The notes below the pieces were generated by a model, which worked only from the letters and a program-made list of their open reading frames with translations, ran no database searches and had not been told where the DNA came from. Source: Streptomyces sp. P9-A4 (GTDB lineage: Bacteria > Actinomycetota > Actinomycetes > Streptomycetales > Streptomycetaceae). From it: 64,000 nt of DNA. Location: contig NZ_JAZIFY010000001.1 of the NCBI RefSeq assembly GCF_036634195.1, positions 4,102,501 through 4,166,500 on the forward strand, in the 5' to 3' direction. Both the position numbers and the translations under genes were made by a program. Below are positions 1-6,314 of the stretch, piece after piece. Numbering within the stretch: the first letter of the stretch is position 1; each line of letters opens with the position of its first letter.

Positions 1-159
1 GGAGTGGGCCGGGCTCGGGGCTGGGGCGTTGTGGTGGTTGCAGACCGGCGCGTGGGTGGCGGTGTGGTGCGGCTCGATGTCGCCGATGCTGGTCGACTGG
101 ACGAGCGGGGTGACGATGCCGGTCGGGAGCGGGTTGACGGGGATGCGCGGTCGGAGCAT
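1..159 (-). CDS. Small AICE protein, C-terminus beyond the window
   Basis: An ATG at 159 follows the ribosome-binding sequence AGGGAG with a 7-nt gap and opens a frame that is still open at the window edge (53 codons seen). The product is rich in Pro, Thr and His and begins MLRPRIPVNPLPTG. I do not recognise the family. It is the most promoter-distal visible gene of the minus-strand conjugation operon, 11 nt downstream of the next small membrane protein, so it is probably co-transcribed with the transfer genes. Its function is unknown. Confidence 0.55.
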   Translation of the reverse strand, partial: MLRPRIPVNPLPTGIVTPLVQSTSIGDIEPHHTATHAPVCNHHNAPAPSPAHS

Positions 160-170
160 GGCGGTTCTCC

Positions 171-329
171 CTACTTGTTGATGGTGTGGTCGATGAGCGG
201 GGCGAGGAGGCTGTCGGCGAGGAGGTAGCCGCCGAGGAGGATCACGGCGACGAGCCACCAGGGCGGGCGGATGAGCTTGATGCCGAGGCCGCCGACGACG
301 ATCAGGGCGAGCCAGAGTGGGACGTCCAT
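171..329 (-). CDS. Small two-helix membrane protein of the transfer operon
   Basis: A 52-residue product starting MDVPLWLALIVVGG with two hydrophobic stretches (about residues 3-17 and 24-40), so it should be an integral membrane peptide. An AAGGAG sequence lies about 10 nt before the ATG. Its position just after the mobile-element transfer protein and DUF2637 gene suggests an Spd-type accessory role. In related elements such small membrane proteins help spread plasmid DNA between mycelial compartments. That role is inferred from context only. Confidence 0.6.
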   Translation of the reverse strand: MDVPLWLALIVVGGLGIKLIRPPWWLVAVILLGGYLLADSLLAPLIDHTINK

Positions 330-349
330 GACGCGGGGCTCCTTTGGGT

Positions 350-541
350 TCAGCGGGGCTTGCAGCGGTGGGTGCGGGTGGCGAGCTGGGCGGCCGAGGA
401 GCTGGAGTACTCGGCGGACCAGCCGCAGCCGTCGGACGTGCACACAGCGGCGTACTTGGTGCGGCCGTGGCGGTCGCGGTGGGTGCCGATCTGCACCGGA
501 CCGATCCGGATCACGGAGTGGAAGTGGTCGCGAGCGGCCAT
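350..541 (-). CDS. Mobile element transfer protein (short zinc-ribbon-like)
   Basis: A 63-residue protein of the short family usually annotated as mobile element transfer protein in Streptomyces AICEs. The recognisable parts are the N-terminal block FHSVIRIGPVQIGTH, two cysteines in CTSDGCGW, and a C-terminal THRC. The cysteines with C-terminal His/Cys could form a small metal site, which is inference. It lies between the DUF2637 gene (14 nt upstream) and the small membrane protein, on the same strand, consistent with one polycistronic transfer operon. Confidence 0.75.
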   Translation of the reverse strand: MAARDHFHSVIRIGPVQIGTHRDRHGRTKYAAVCTSDGCGWSAEYSSSSAAQLATRTHRCKPR

Positions 542-555
542 GAGGAGCTCTCCCT

Positions 556-1188
556 TCAGGCGAGCTGGGCGGCGATGGCATTGGCCATCAGGGGCGGGAC
601 ACCGAGGCGGGCGCGCAGGGTGTCGGCGTCGATGGGCGATCCGGTGCGGGTCCGGTGGTCGTCGGCGATCTTGCGAGCGTGGGCGACCAGGGCGGGCGGG
701 ACGGCTACCGGGGCTGGTTCCGCTGGCGCTGTTTCGGGCGTGGGCCCCGGAGTGGTGGGCGGCGGGGTGGGCTCGGGAGCGGGTTCGGGGATGGGCGTGG
801 GCTCGGCCTCCGGCTGGGCGGGGGAGTGGACGAGGAGGGTGCCGCCGAGGAACGCGAGGGCGGGCCAGCCAGCGACGAGGATGCGGAGCCAGGCGGGTAC
901 GTCGCCGAGGTCGAGGAGACCGGCGGTGGCGACATTCGCGCCCAGCGACGCGGCCAGGGCGACCGCGAACCAGGTCCAGGCCGAGTGGGCAGGCAAGCCG
1001 GCGGCCCGTGCGGTCCGCAGCCGGTGCCAGGCGGCGACGAGGAGGAGGTCAACGGAGACCGGGTAGGCCCAGGCTTTCCAGCCGGTCTGCCCGGCCGCCG
1101 CGGCCAGGTCGTGCAGGTGGGCGAAGGACAGGGCGCCGGCGATGACGGCTTGTACGAGGACTGCGTCCGGTCGGCGGGTAGGACGCAT
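556..1188 (-). CDS. DUF2637-type membrane protein (SpdB-like)
   Basis: A 210-residue product. The N-terminal 115 residues contain several hydrophobic helices typical of DUF2637 proteins of conjugative actinomycete elements. A Pro/Glu/Thr-rich linker (about 125-160) and a soluble C-terminal segment resembling a small helical DNA-binding region (KIADDHRTRTG, DTLRARLGVPP) follow. In pSAM2-like elements this slot is filled by Spd proteins that help intramycelial spread and interact with TraB. It is the gene after traB in the operon. The ATG at 1188 is the natural start because the hydrophobic domain begins right after it. Confidence 0.75.
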   Translation of the reverse strand: MRPTRRPDAVLVQAVIAGALSFAHLHDLAAAAGQTGWKAWAYPVSVDLLLVAAWHRLRTARAAGLPAHSAWTWFAVALAASLGANVATAGLLDLGDVPAWLRILVAGWPALAFLGGTLLVHSPAQPEAEPTPIPEPAPEPTPPPTTPGPTPETAPAEPAPVAVPPALVAHARKIADDHRTRTGSPIDADTLRARLGVPPLMANAIAAQLA

Positions 1189-1277
1189 CGCGGGTCCTCC
1201 TTCCGGTTTCGGGCATGGGCGGGGTAGGGACTCGGCGTGAAGCGGTCACGCCGCCGTGGAGCGAGGGGGAGCAGGGC

Positions 1278-2633
1278 TCAGGCGATTGCGGGAGCCGAGG
1301 CGGCCGAGGGCGTCGCGGCCTTGCCCAGAGGCGACAGGACGGGCCGGAAGGCGTCCAGCGCGGGGATCTCGGGCGTGCGGTGAGCGTGGGAGTTCGCGAT
1401 GTTCACGGCCCGCCGGAGCGTGAGGTGGGGCGTACGGATGCGGACCCACCCACCGGAGGAGTCGCCGACGACGGCGGTACCGGGCCGGTCGGTGCGGATC
1501 TGGACCGTGGCGAGGACGGCGTCCGGGGCGATGTCGCCGAAGGCCATGTTGGCGGAGGTCTCGTCGTTGACGCGGTGAGCGGTGCGGCCGGTGAGCTGGG
1601 CGCGGAGCATGGTGATGCCCTTACCGAGCTCGGAGCCGAAGCGCTGCCCGCAGATCTCCAGGTAGATGCCGGCGGCGCGGCCGAGCTGGGCGAGCCGGAC
1701 GAGGGCGGTGATGATCCGATCCCGCCGCTTCTCCTCGTCCTTCGTAGCGAAGAGGGCGAGTTCGGCGACCTCATCGACCAGGAGCACGATCGGCGTCGGT
1801 CGCAGGTGATCGGGCAGGTCCCAGATGTCGGCGGTGATTTCCACATCCGGCAGGTCTGCACTCAACCTCTGCTCACGTCGGATCAGTTGGTAGACCTCCT
1901 GCATGTGCTCGACGAGCACGTCGAGGAGGTCGGCGGCGGCATCGGGATCGTCGGCCAGGGCGGTGAACCGCCGTGCGAGTGGGGCGAGTTCGACGCCTTG
2001 CTTGCAGTCGATCCCGACGAGGGCGACGTCCAGCGGGGCGAGCGCGGCGACGAGGCCGCGTTGGTAGACGGACTTGCCGGACTGGGTGGCGCCGATGTTC
2101 AGAGCGTGCGGGGTCTGGCGGTAGTCGCGGTGGTACACCTCCCCGTCCTCCCGCATCGCGACCGGGACTCGCATCACCCCGCTTCGGCCGGCCGCGGGCA
2201 TCTGCACCCGCTTGAGGATGTCGTAACCGGTCATCCGCAGCTCGACCACACCCGAGCGGATCTCCCGCGCGCTGACGTTCTGCATGACGAACGAGTGCCG
2301 GAGCCGGTCCGACGCGGCGGAGAAGTCGAAGGCGTCTTGGCCGGGGCGGAGTTTCACCCGCAGGACGAGCCCGGTACGTGTCGGCCGCAGCCGCAGAATC
2401 CGGGGCGCCCGCGACTCGGGGATGGGCCGGCCGGTCATCCGGGCCAGCGCCAGGCGCCAGCGGGAGGGCGGGACGGTGAGCCCGCAGGCGTCCATGACCG
2501 AGGCGTACCGGGCGAGGATCCGTACGACGGCGAAGACGATGCCGAAGCTCATCCAGTAACAGGCCGGACGCTGCCAGCGCAGCAGCAGTGCGACTGCGGC
2601 GACCAGGGCGAGGGTGACCGATAAGGCGGTCAC
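1278..2633 (-). CDS. traB: TraB-like FtsK/SpoIIIE DNA translocase for conjugation
   Basis: A 451-residue protein with a hydrophobic N-terminus (two membrane segments within about residues 1-50) and an FtsK/SpoIIIE motor domain. Walker A is GATQSGKS and Walker B is IVLLVDEVAEL. Downstream, GQRFGSELGKGITMLRAQL matches the arginine-rich core of the family. Known relatives (TraSA of pSAM2, TraB of pSVH1) form a hexameric pore that moves double-stranded DNA between hyphae without nicking. Translation starts at GTG 2633, 4 nt after the preceding gene, so the two are coupled. It is the main evidence that the region is a conjugative element. Confidence 0.92.
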   Translation of the reverse strand: MTALSVTLALVAAVALLLRWQRPACYWMSFGIVFAVVRILARYASVMDACGLTVPPSRWRLALARMTGRPIPESRAPRILRLRPTRTGLVLRVKLRPGQDAFDFSAASDRLRHSFVMQNVSAREIRSGVVELRMTGYDILKRVQMPAAGRSGVMRVPVAMREDGEVYHRDYRQTPHALNIGATQSGKSVYQRGLVAALAPLDVALVGIDCKQGVELAPLARRFTALADDPDAAADLLDVLVEHMQEVYQLIRREQRLSADLPDVEITADIWDLPDHLRPTPIVLLVDEVAELALFATKDEEKRRDRIITALVRLAQLGRAAGIYLEICGQRFGSELGKGITMLRAQLTGRTAHRVNDETSANMAFGDIAPDAVLATVQIRTDRPGTAVVGDSSGGWVRIRTPHLTLRRAVNIANSHAHRTPEIPALDAFRPVLSPLGKAATPSAASAPAIA

Positions 2634-2637
2634 GGGG

Positions 2638-2982
2638 TCAGCCGACGTTCGCGGCGACGAGCGAGGTGACGGCGACGGCGCGGAAGCTGATGCCGTGGCG
2701 CTTCTGGCCGTTGAACTCGTTCTCCCAGGGCCGGGCGACGACGCCGGTGAGGGCGACGGGGGTGCCCATGGCCAGCTCCTCGGAGACGCCGGTGTTCGGC
2801 ACGGTCAGGTTGAGGATCTCGGCGTTGCCGTCCATGACGAACATGACGTCGACTGTCATCAGCGGGGCGCCGGTCTCGCGGTCGGTGGCGATCTCGCCGG
2901 TCTGGCGGTTCGCGACCTTCGGGGTGGGCGGCTGGGCCACCATCACGGTCGCGGCGGAGGTGTCGACGGGGATCTGACGCAC
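2638..2982 (-). CDS. SCO3933-family small regulatory protein
   Basis: A 114-residue soluble protein starting MRQIPVDTS. It carries the conserved central part of the family that precedes tra genes in many Streptomyces elements (VDVMFVMDGNAEIL, then GTPVALTGVVARPWE). The start is GTG 2982 with GAGGAG about 10 nt upstream. It is the first gene of the conjugation operon, directly downstream of two copies of the GntR operator, and is followed after 4 nt by traB. The OB-fold-like beta-rich composition suggests nucleic-acid binding, but this is inference. Confidence 0.75.
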   Translation of the reverse strand: MRQIPVDTSAATVMVAQPPTPKVANRQTGEIATDRETGAPLMTVDVMFVMDGNAEILNLTVPNTGVSEELAMGTPVALTGVVARPWENEFNGQKRHGISFRAVAVTSLVAANVG

Positions 2983-3016
2983 AATGGATCACTCCTCTAT
3001 AGAGGCTGGACTCCTT

Positions 3017-3034
3017 CACTCATGTACATGAGTG
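3017..3034. promoter_or_regulatory. Operator 1 of the GntR repressor (perfect 18-bp palindrome)
   Basis: CACTCATGTACATGAGTG is a perfect palindrome 35 nt upstream of the first tra-operon gene. Two further copies with few mismatches lie at 3053-3070 and 3920-3937. Repetition of one palindrome at the tra promoter and at the GntR/Nudix divergent promoter points to one repressor controlling conjugation, immunity and itself, as KorSA does in pSAM2. A second small palindrome, CCTCTATAGAGG, sits at 2994-3005 over the ribosome-binding region. Confidence 0.7.
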
Positions 3035-3052
3035 ACATGAAGAAGAGTGCAC

Positions 3053-3070
3053 CACTCCTGTACATGAGCC
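3053..3070. promoter_or_regulatory. Operator 2 of the GntR repressor
   Basis: CACTCCTGTACATGAGCC matches the perfect operator at 3017-3034 in 15 of 18 positions. Its centre is 36 bp away from the first, a spacing that would allow cooperative binding on one face of the helix. It lies between the end of the GntR gene and the start of the tra operon. Confidence 0.6.
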
Positions 3071-3072
3071 AA

Positions 3073-3099
3073 CCCGCTGCGGAAGGAAACCGCAGCGGG
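3073..3099 (-). terminator. Hairpin after the GntR gene
   Basis: CCCGCTGCGG and CCGCAGCGGG form 10-bp arms with a 7-nt loop, placed 21 nt after the GntR stop codon on the minus strand. There is no clear U-tract, as is common in Streptomyces. It would insulate the repressor gene from the tra operon downstream. Confidence 0.55.
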
Positions 3100-3120
3100 C
3101 TGTGGGGAGTTGATCGAGCG

Positions 3121-3912
3121 TCAGTCGGTCGCGGGGATCCGGTACTGGAAGACGAACTGGTCAGCGGCCATGAGGGTGTCGCAGACCTCCACGACCCGCC
3201 CCTTCTTCGTCACGGCATCCCGCAGCAGGTGCACCACAGGAGCCCCAGGACTCAGCGCCAGCTCCGACGCCTCAGCCTTCGCGGCCGGCCGAGCCTGGAG
3301 CGTCTCGACGAACTCGGCGAAGGTGTGGCCGTGGTCTTCGAGCCGGGCGTAGATGCCGCCGGGGCCGGGGTTCTCGGCGAACAGCTCGGGGATGTCCTTC
3401 ACGATGTCCCACGGCAGGTACGAGGAGGCGGTCTCGACGGGCGTCCCATTCCGGAAGTACAGCCGTCGCCGCGCGAGCACCTGCGTCCCGACATCGACAC
3501 CAAGCCGTTCGGCGATGTCCGCAGGTGCCTCCATGGGCCCGATGTAGAGGACGCTCACCTTGGCCGTGGCACCGGACTGCTCGGACTCGGCAAGGTAGGC
3601 CGCCTTGCCGCCACGGCGGTGCGAGGCCCGGAAACGGTCGGAGGACCGGAGCCGTACGGGAGGCCGATCTTTAACGATCGATCCCTTCCCGTGGCGAGTG
3701 TCGACGAGCCCACTGGCCCGCACTTCGACCATGGCCTTACGGATGGTCCCGCCGGCGACCCCGTATCGCTCGACGAGCTCGGACTCGCTGGGCACCATGT
3801 CGCCGGGCTTCAGTACACCGCCCCGGATCTGCTGGACGATGTCGTCCGCGATCTGCACGTACCGAGGTACGGCCTTACCGGCTCCTGCTGGAGTTCCCAC
3901 GGTCCTACCCAC
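3121..3912 (-). CDS. GntR-family repressor of transfer (KorSA-like)
   Basis: A 263-residue protein with an N-terminal winged-helix GntR domain (about residues 17-85: YVQIADDIVQQIRGG, SESELVERYGVAGGTIRKAM, GLVDTRHGKGSIV). A UTRA ligand-binding domain of the HutC type follows (about 105-258). The start is GTG 3912 with AGGAGA 3 nt before it. An operator-like palindrome (3920-3937) lies just upstream of its ribosome-binding site and two more lie in front of the tra operon, so it should repress itself, the Nudix gene and conjugation. The ligand is unknown. Confidence 0.85.
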   Translation of the reverse strand: MGRTVGTPAGAGKAVPRYVQIADDIVQQIRGGVLKPGDMVPSESELVERYGVAGGTIRKAMVEVRASGLVDTRHGKGSIVKDRPPVRLRSSDRFRASHRRGGKAAYLAESEQSGATAKVSVLYIGPMEAPADIAERLGVDVGTQVLARRRLYFRNGTPVETASSYLPWDIVKDIPELFAENPGPGGIYARLEDHGHTFAEFVETLQARPAAKAEASELALSPGAPVVHLLRDAVTKKGRVVEVCDTLMAADQFVFQYRIPATD

Positions 3913-3919
3913 TCTCCTA

Positions 3920-3937
3920 TGCTCCTGTACATGAGTA
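3920..3937. promoter_or_regulatory. Operator 3, over the divergent GntR/Nudix start
   Basis: TGCTCCTGTACATGAGTA repeats the operator motif of 3017-3034. It lies 8 nt upstream of the GntR start codon and spans the Nudix ATG at 3931. A TATGCT -10-like hexamer at 3918-3923 would place the Nudix transcription start at about 3930, making that message leaderless and putting the operator squarely on its promoter. Binding would block both genes. Confidence 0.6.
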
Positions 3938-4386
3938 ACGGGAGCGCGGGAACAAAGTCAACGCCACTCCACTCGGTGTCCGTAGCCGGAGCGGTAGTGC
4001 GCGAAGACGGCCGTCTCCTGGCGATCCGCCGAGCGGACAACGGCACTTGGGAGCTTCCGGGCGGCGTCCTCGAACTCAGCGAGGCCCCGGAGGCTGGCGT
4101 AGCCCGCGAGGTCCTGGAGGAGACAGGTATCCACGTGGACGTGGATGAGCTGACGGGCGTCTACAAGAACACGACCCGCGGCATCGTCGCCCTGGTCTTC
4201 CGCTGCAAGCCCGCCGGCGGCACCGAGCGAACCTCGGACGAGTCCACCGCGGTCGACTGGCTGACGCCGGCGGAGGTCGAGGAGCGCATGGCGGAGGTCT
4301 ACGCGATCCGCCTCCTGGACGCACTGGACGGCAACGGCCCCCACGTCCGAAGCCACGACGGCCGCCAGCTGATCACGCAGCCGTGA
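3931..4386 (+). CDS. Nudix hydrolase, Pif-like conjugal immunity candidate
   Basis: A 151-residue single-domain Nudix protein with a complete signature: G-x5-E-x7-REVLEETGI, beginning at GVLELSE. It therefore should bind a divalent metal and hydrolyse a nucleoside diphosphate linked to another moiety. In pSAM2 the Pif protein, which prevents redundant transfer into cells already carrying the element, contains a Nudix motif. The same placement beside a GntR repressor supports that role, though this is inference. The start at ATG 3931 probably needs no leader. ATG 3919, in frame, is an alternative. No Shine-Dalgarno is seen for either. Confidence 0.8.
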   Translation: MSNGSAGTKSTPLHSVSVAGAVVREDGRLLAIRRADNGTWELPGGVLELSEAPEAGVAREVLEETGIHVDVDELTGVYKNTTRGIVALVFRCKPAGGTERTSDESTAVDWLTPAEVEERMAEVYAIRLLDALDGNGPHVRSHDGRQLITQP

Positions 4387-4613
4387 CGACGCAACCGGCA
4401 GGGCGGATGCCCCGTGACGAAGCGATCCTCCTGGTCCAGCACCTGATGAACGCAGAGGCATCCGAGGATGAAGCGGACGAGATCCTGGCCAACCTCGAAC
4501 GAGGCCTGGCCTGACTGCACATCAGCGATTACATCTTCTGGGACCTGGACCCCGAGCTGACTGCCGAGAAGGCAGTAGACACGGCCCTGGCCTACAAGCC
4601 GATCGCCCTCTGA
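4383..4613 (+). pseudogene. Colicin-E9-immunity-like (e9imm) gene broken by an in-frame TGA
   Basis: GTG 4383 overlaps the Nudix stop. The first 43 codons read MTTQPAGRMPRDEAILLVQH onward, with a family-like acidic helix ending in LERGLA. A TGA stands at 4512-4514, and the same frame then continues as LHISDYIFWDLDPELTAEKA to a stop at 4611-4613. HISDYIFW corresponds to the conserved Ser-Asp-x-Ile-aromatic motif of colicin immunity proteins. The two halves add up to the 76 residues expected for the family. The stop stands where relatives tend to have Cys, so a single-base change (TGC or TGT to TGA) explains it. Translation of only the first half is possible. Confidence 0.65.
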
Positions 4614-5154
4614 GGGCAGCGCGGTAAGACTTTCTCTACTTCATCAAGGCCCGCGCACGGCGCGGGCGCGCGCCGCCTTTGCGGCGCGGCCTGCCTCCTG
4701 TCTGCGCCCCGGCTGGCCGCGCCCGGCGGCGCGCCGCGTGCATGCGGGTAAGGGCGGGACGTCACCCGCGGGCACAAGATGATGCCTCCGGCGGGGGATC
4801 GGCCGGCACCGGGATGGAGGGGGCGCCGTTCCCGGCTGCGGGCGCATGGGTGGCGAGGGTTGTGGGCTGCCATCCCGTCCACCGTCGACCCAGGCAGAGC
4901 CGAGCAGACGCGGCCCAGGGCGTCCAGGTCGTTCGTACAGTGGCGCGCTCCACCTGGACGCCCTGAACCACGCCCGCTCCACGGTGTGTGGGTCGACGGC
5001 GGACGGGATGGCAGCTGGGGACGAGGCAGTTGCGGTGAGTTCGAACGGCTGGACCAGTGCGTGGGCGAAAAAGACCGCCTGCCAGTCCTCGCGGGATGTA
5101 GCGACTAATCGACAAACGGGAATGCCCCGCCCACATTTTATCCGAGAGTGTGAG
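4614..5154. other. Gene-free gap with nested inverted repeat
   Basis: No convincing coding frame is visible here. G+C-rich hairpins occur at about 4650-4740, and a long nested inverted repeat occupies 4866-5015 (annotated separately). The gap separates the conjugation/immunity block from the restriction-like cargo, so it may be a junction or a replication/transfer site. Confidence 0.5.
4866..5015. repeat. 150-bp symmetric nested inverted repeat
   Basis: Outer arms 4866-4892 and 4989-5015 pair in 26 of 27 positions. Inner arms 4916-4929 and 4952-4965 (CAGGGCGTCCAGGT and its complement) pair perfectly. The spacers between outer and inner arms are both exactly 23 nt and partly complementary. 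The whole behaves as one long imperfect palindrome with a 22-nt centre. It could be a replication or transfer origin, a large regulatory hairpin, or a non-autonomous mobile remnant. Confidence 0.8.
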
Positions 5155-6210
5155 TCAGCTTTTCTCCCGGTATGAACTTTTACCGTTAAGGATCGCAGTG
5201 GCGATCAGCCCGAGCCCCTTGGCCATTCGTACAGGAACAGCATTCCCGATCTGCCGCTCAATTGATCCGTAATTACCGTGGAACTCGTAACCCACCGGAA
5301 AAGTCTGAAACGTAGCCGCCTCGCGAAGCGTCAACCCGCGGTTCTCGGAAGGGTGAATAAATGTTCCGCACGCAGGCGTTGTGCACCGAGTCGTCATAGT
5401 GGGAGCTGGATCATCCAACCTGACCCTGCCATACGAGGAGCTCGCGTTCCTCGAAGTCAATCGCTTATGACAGTCCAACTGATGCTCTTCTGGAAGGTCG
5501 AATCGATTGCCGCCAACTGGGATAGCGGCAATCCGCGCCTCAACGGCAATCGAACTCTTCCGATGAACATTCAAAGGATCCCCCGCGCGAGAGTAACGCG
5601 CGAGATGTGCCAGTGCCTGCCCAGCTGTCTTCGGAGATTTTCGGAAACTAGGAGGCAATAATTCGAGAAGGTTTTCGACGGGCGCAAAGGGAACATCGTC
5701 CCTGACGGCAAAACAGATGAACCGCTTTCGACGCTGGGGAACCCCGAATGCGGCCGCGTCCAGTGTGGCCGTCTTGAGCTGGTACCCAGCCCCATCAAGC
5801 ATCCGGTGCAGCTCCGGAAGGCGGCGGTCGCGAGCCAGTCCAGGGACGTTTTCGAGCAGAACAATCCTTGGCCTCATGGCCTCAACGAAGCGGTAGGTAT
5901 CCAAGACCAGGTCGTTCCGCTGCTCATCAACCAGCCCCTTGGCCAGAGACGAGAACCCCTGGCATGGTGGGCACGCCTTGAGTAGATCGAGCTCCCCTGC
6001 CGCGACGCCCGACGCCGCAAGCAGCACCCGAGGCTCCACAGTACGGATATCCTGGGCGAAGAGAGACACTTTGGGATGATTCCTGCGGTAGGTTTCGGCC
6101 GCTTCCAGGTCGTTCTCCACGGCGGCGAGCATCGCGAAGCCCGCATCCCTCAGGCCTCGCGTTGCGCCCCCCGCCCCAGCAAACAGATCCACGGCGCTGT
6201 ACGTGGGCAT
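5155..6210 (-). CDS. DNA cytosine-5 methyltransferase
   Basis: A 351-residue C5-MTase with all key motifs. Motif I is FAGAGG (10-15, AdoMet binding). Motif IV is PPCQGFSS with catalytic Cys83. Motif VI is ENV (120-122), motif VIII is QRRKR (159-163) and motif X is GNAVP (322-326). The region between VIII and IX (about 190-260) is the target-recognition part, which is short. It is divergent from a GHKL ATPase-nuclease gene with about 100 nt between the starts, and is noticeably less G+C-rich than the host genes. I infer that it protects the element's DNA while the neighbour attacks unmodified DNA. Confidence 0.9.
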   Translation of the reverse strand: MPTYSAVDLFAGAGGATRGLRDAGFAMLAAVENDLEAAETYRRNHPKVSLFAQDIRTVEPRVLLAASGVAAGELDLLKACPPCQGFSSLAKGLVDEQRNDLVLDTYRFVEAMRPRIVLLENVPGLARDRRLPELHRMLDGAGYQLKTATLDAAAFGVPQRRKRFICFAVRDDVPFAPVENLLELLPPSFRKSPKTAGQALAHLARYSRAGDPLNVHRKSSIAVEARIAAIPVGGNRFDLPEEHQLDCHKRLTSRNASSSYGRVRLDDPAPTMTTRCTTPACGTFIHPSENRGLTLREAATFQTFPVGYEFHGNYGSIERQIGNAVPVRMAKGLGLIATAILNGKSSYREKS

Positions 6211-6256
6211 GGCGCGATCTTAGTCCTTAAGGCCCGGGAGATGTCAGGGCGATCTT

Positions 6257-6283
6257 TTGACAACCCCTCAGCTGTGCTTAGCT
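6257..6283 (+). promoter_or_regulatory. Possible promoter of the GHKL ATPase gene
   Basis: A consensus TTGACA at 6257-6262 is followed at 15-16 nt spacing by TTAGCT / TAGCTG. It lies between the divergent methyltransferase and ATPase genes, about 30 nt upstream of the GTG at 6315. The -10 match is weak. Confidence 0.35.
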
Positions 6284-6314
6284 GGCCGGAACTTGACACA
6301 TCGGGGGTGGGTAA

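Noticed and set aside
1189..1277. Possible small gene between the DUF2637 and traB genes
   Set aside because: Only short frames without start signals are present. The CGGCGTGA/TCACGCCG inverted repeat there looks like a hairpin.
4383..4613. Selenoprotein reading of the interrupted immunity-like gene
   Set aside because: The TGA is at a likely Cys position, but no SECIS-like hairpin is evident just after it, and simple nonsense mutation is more probable.
4592..5136. Several open frames across the gap 4614-5154
   Set aside because: All are Arg/Pro-rich and coincide with the palindrome. None has a ribosome-binding site or motif.
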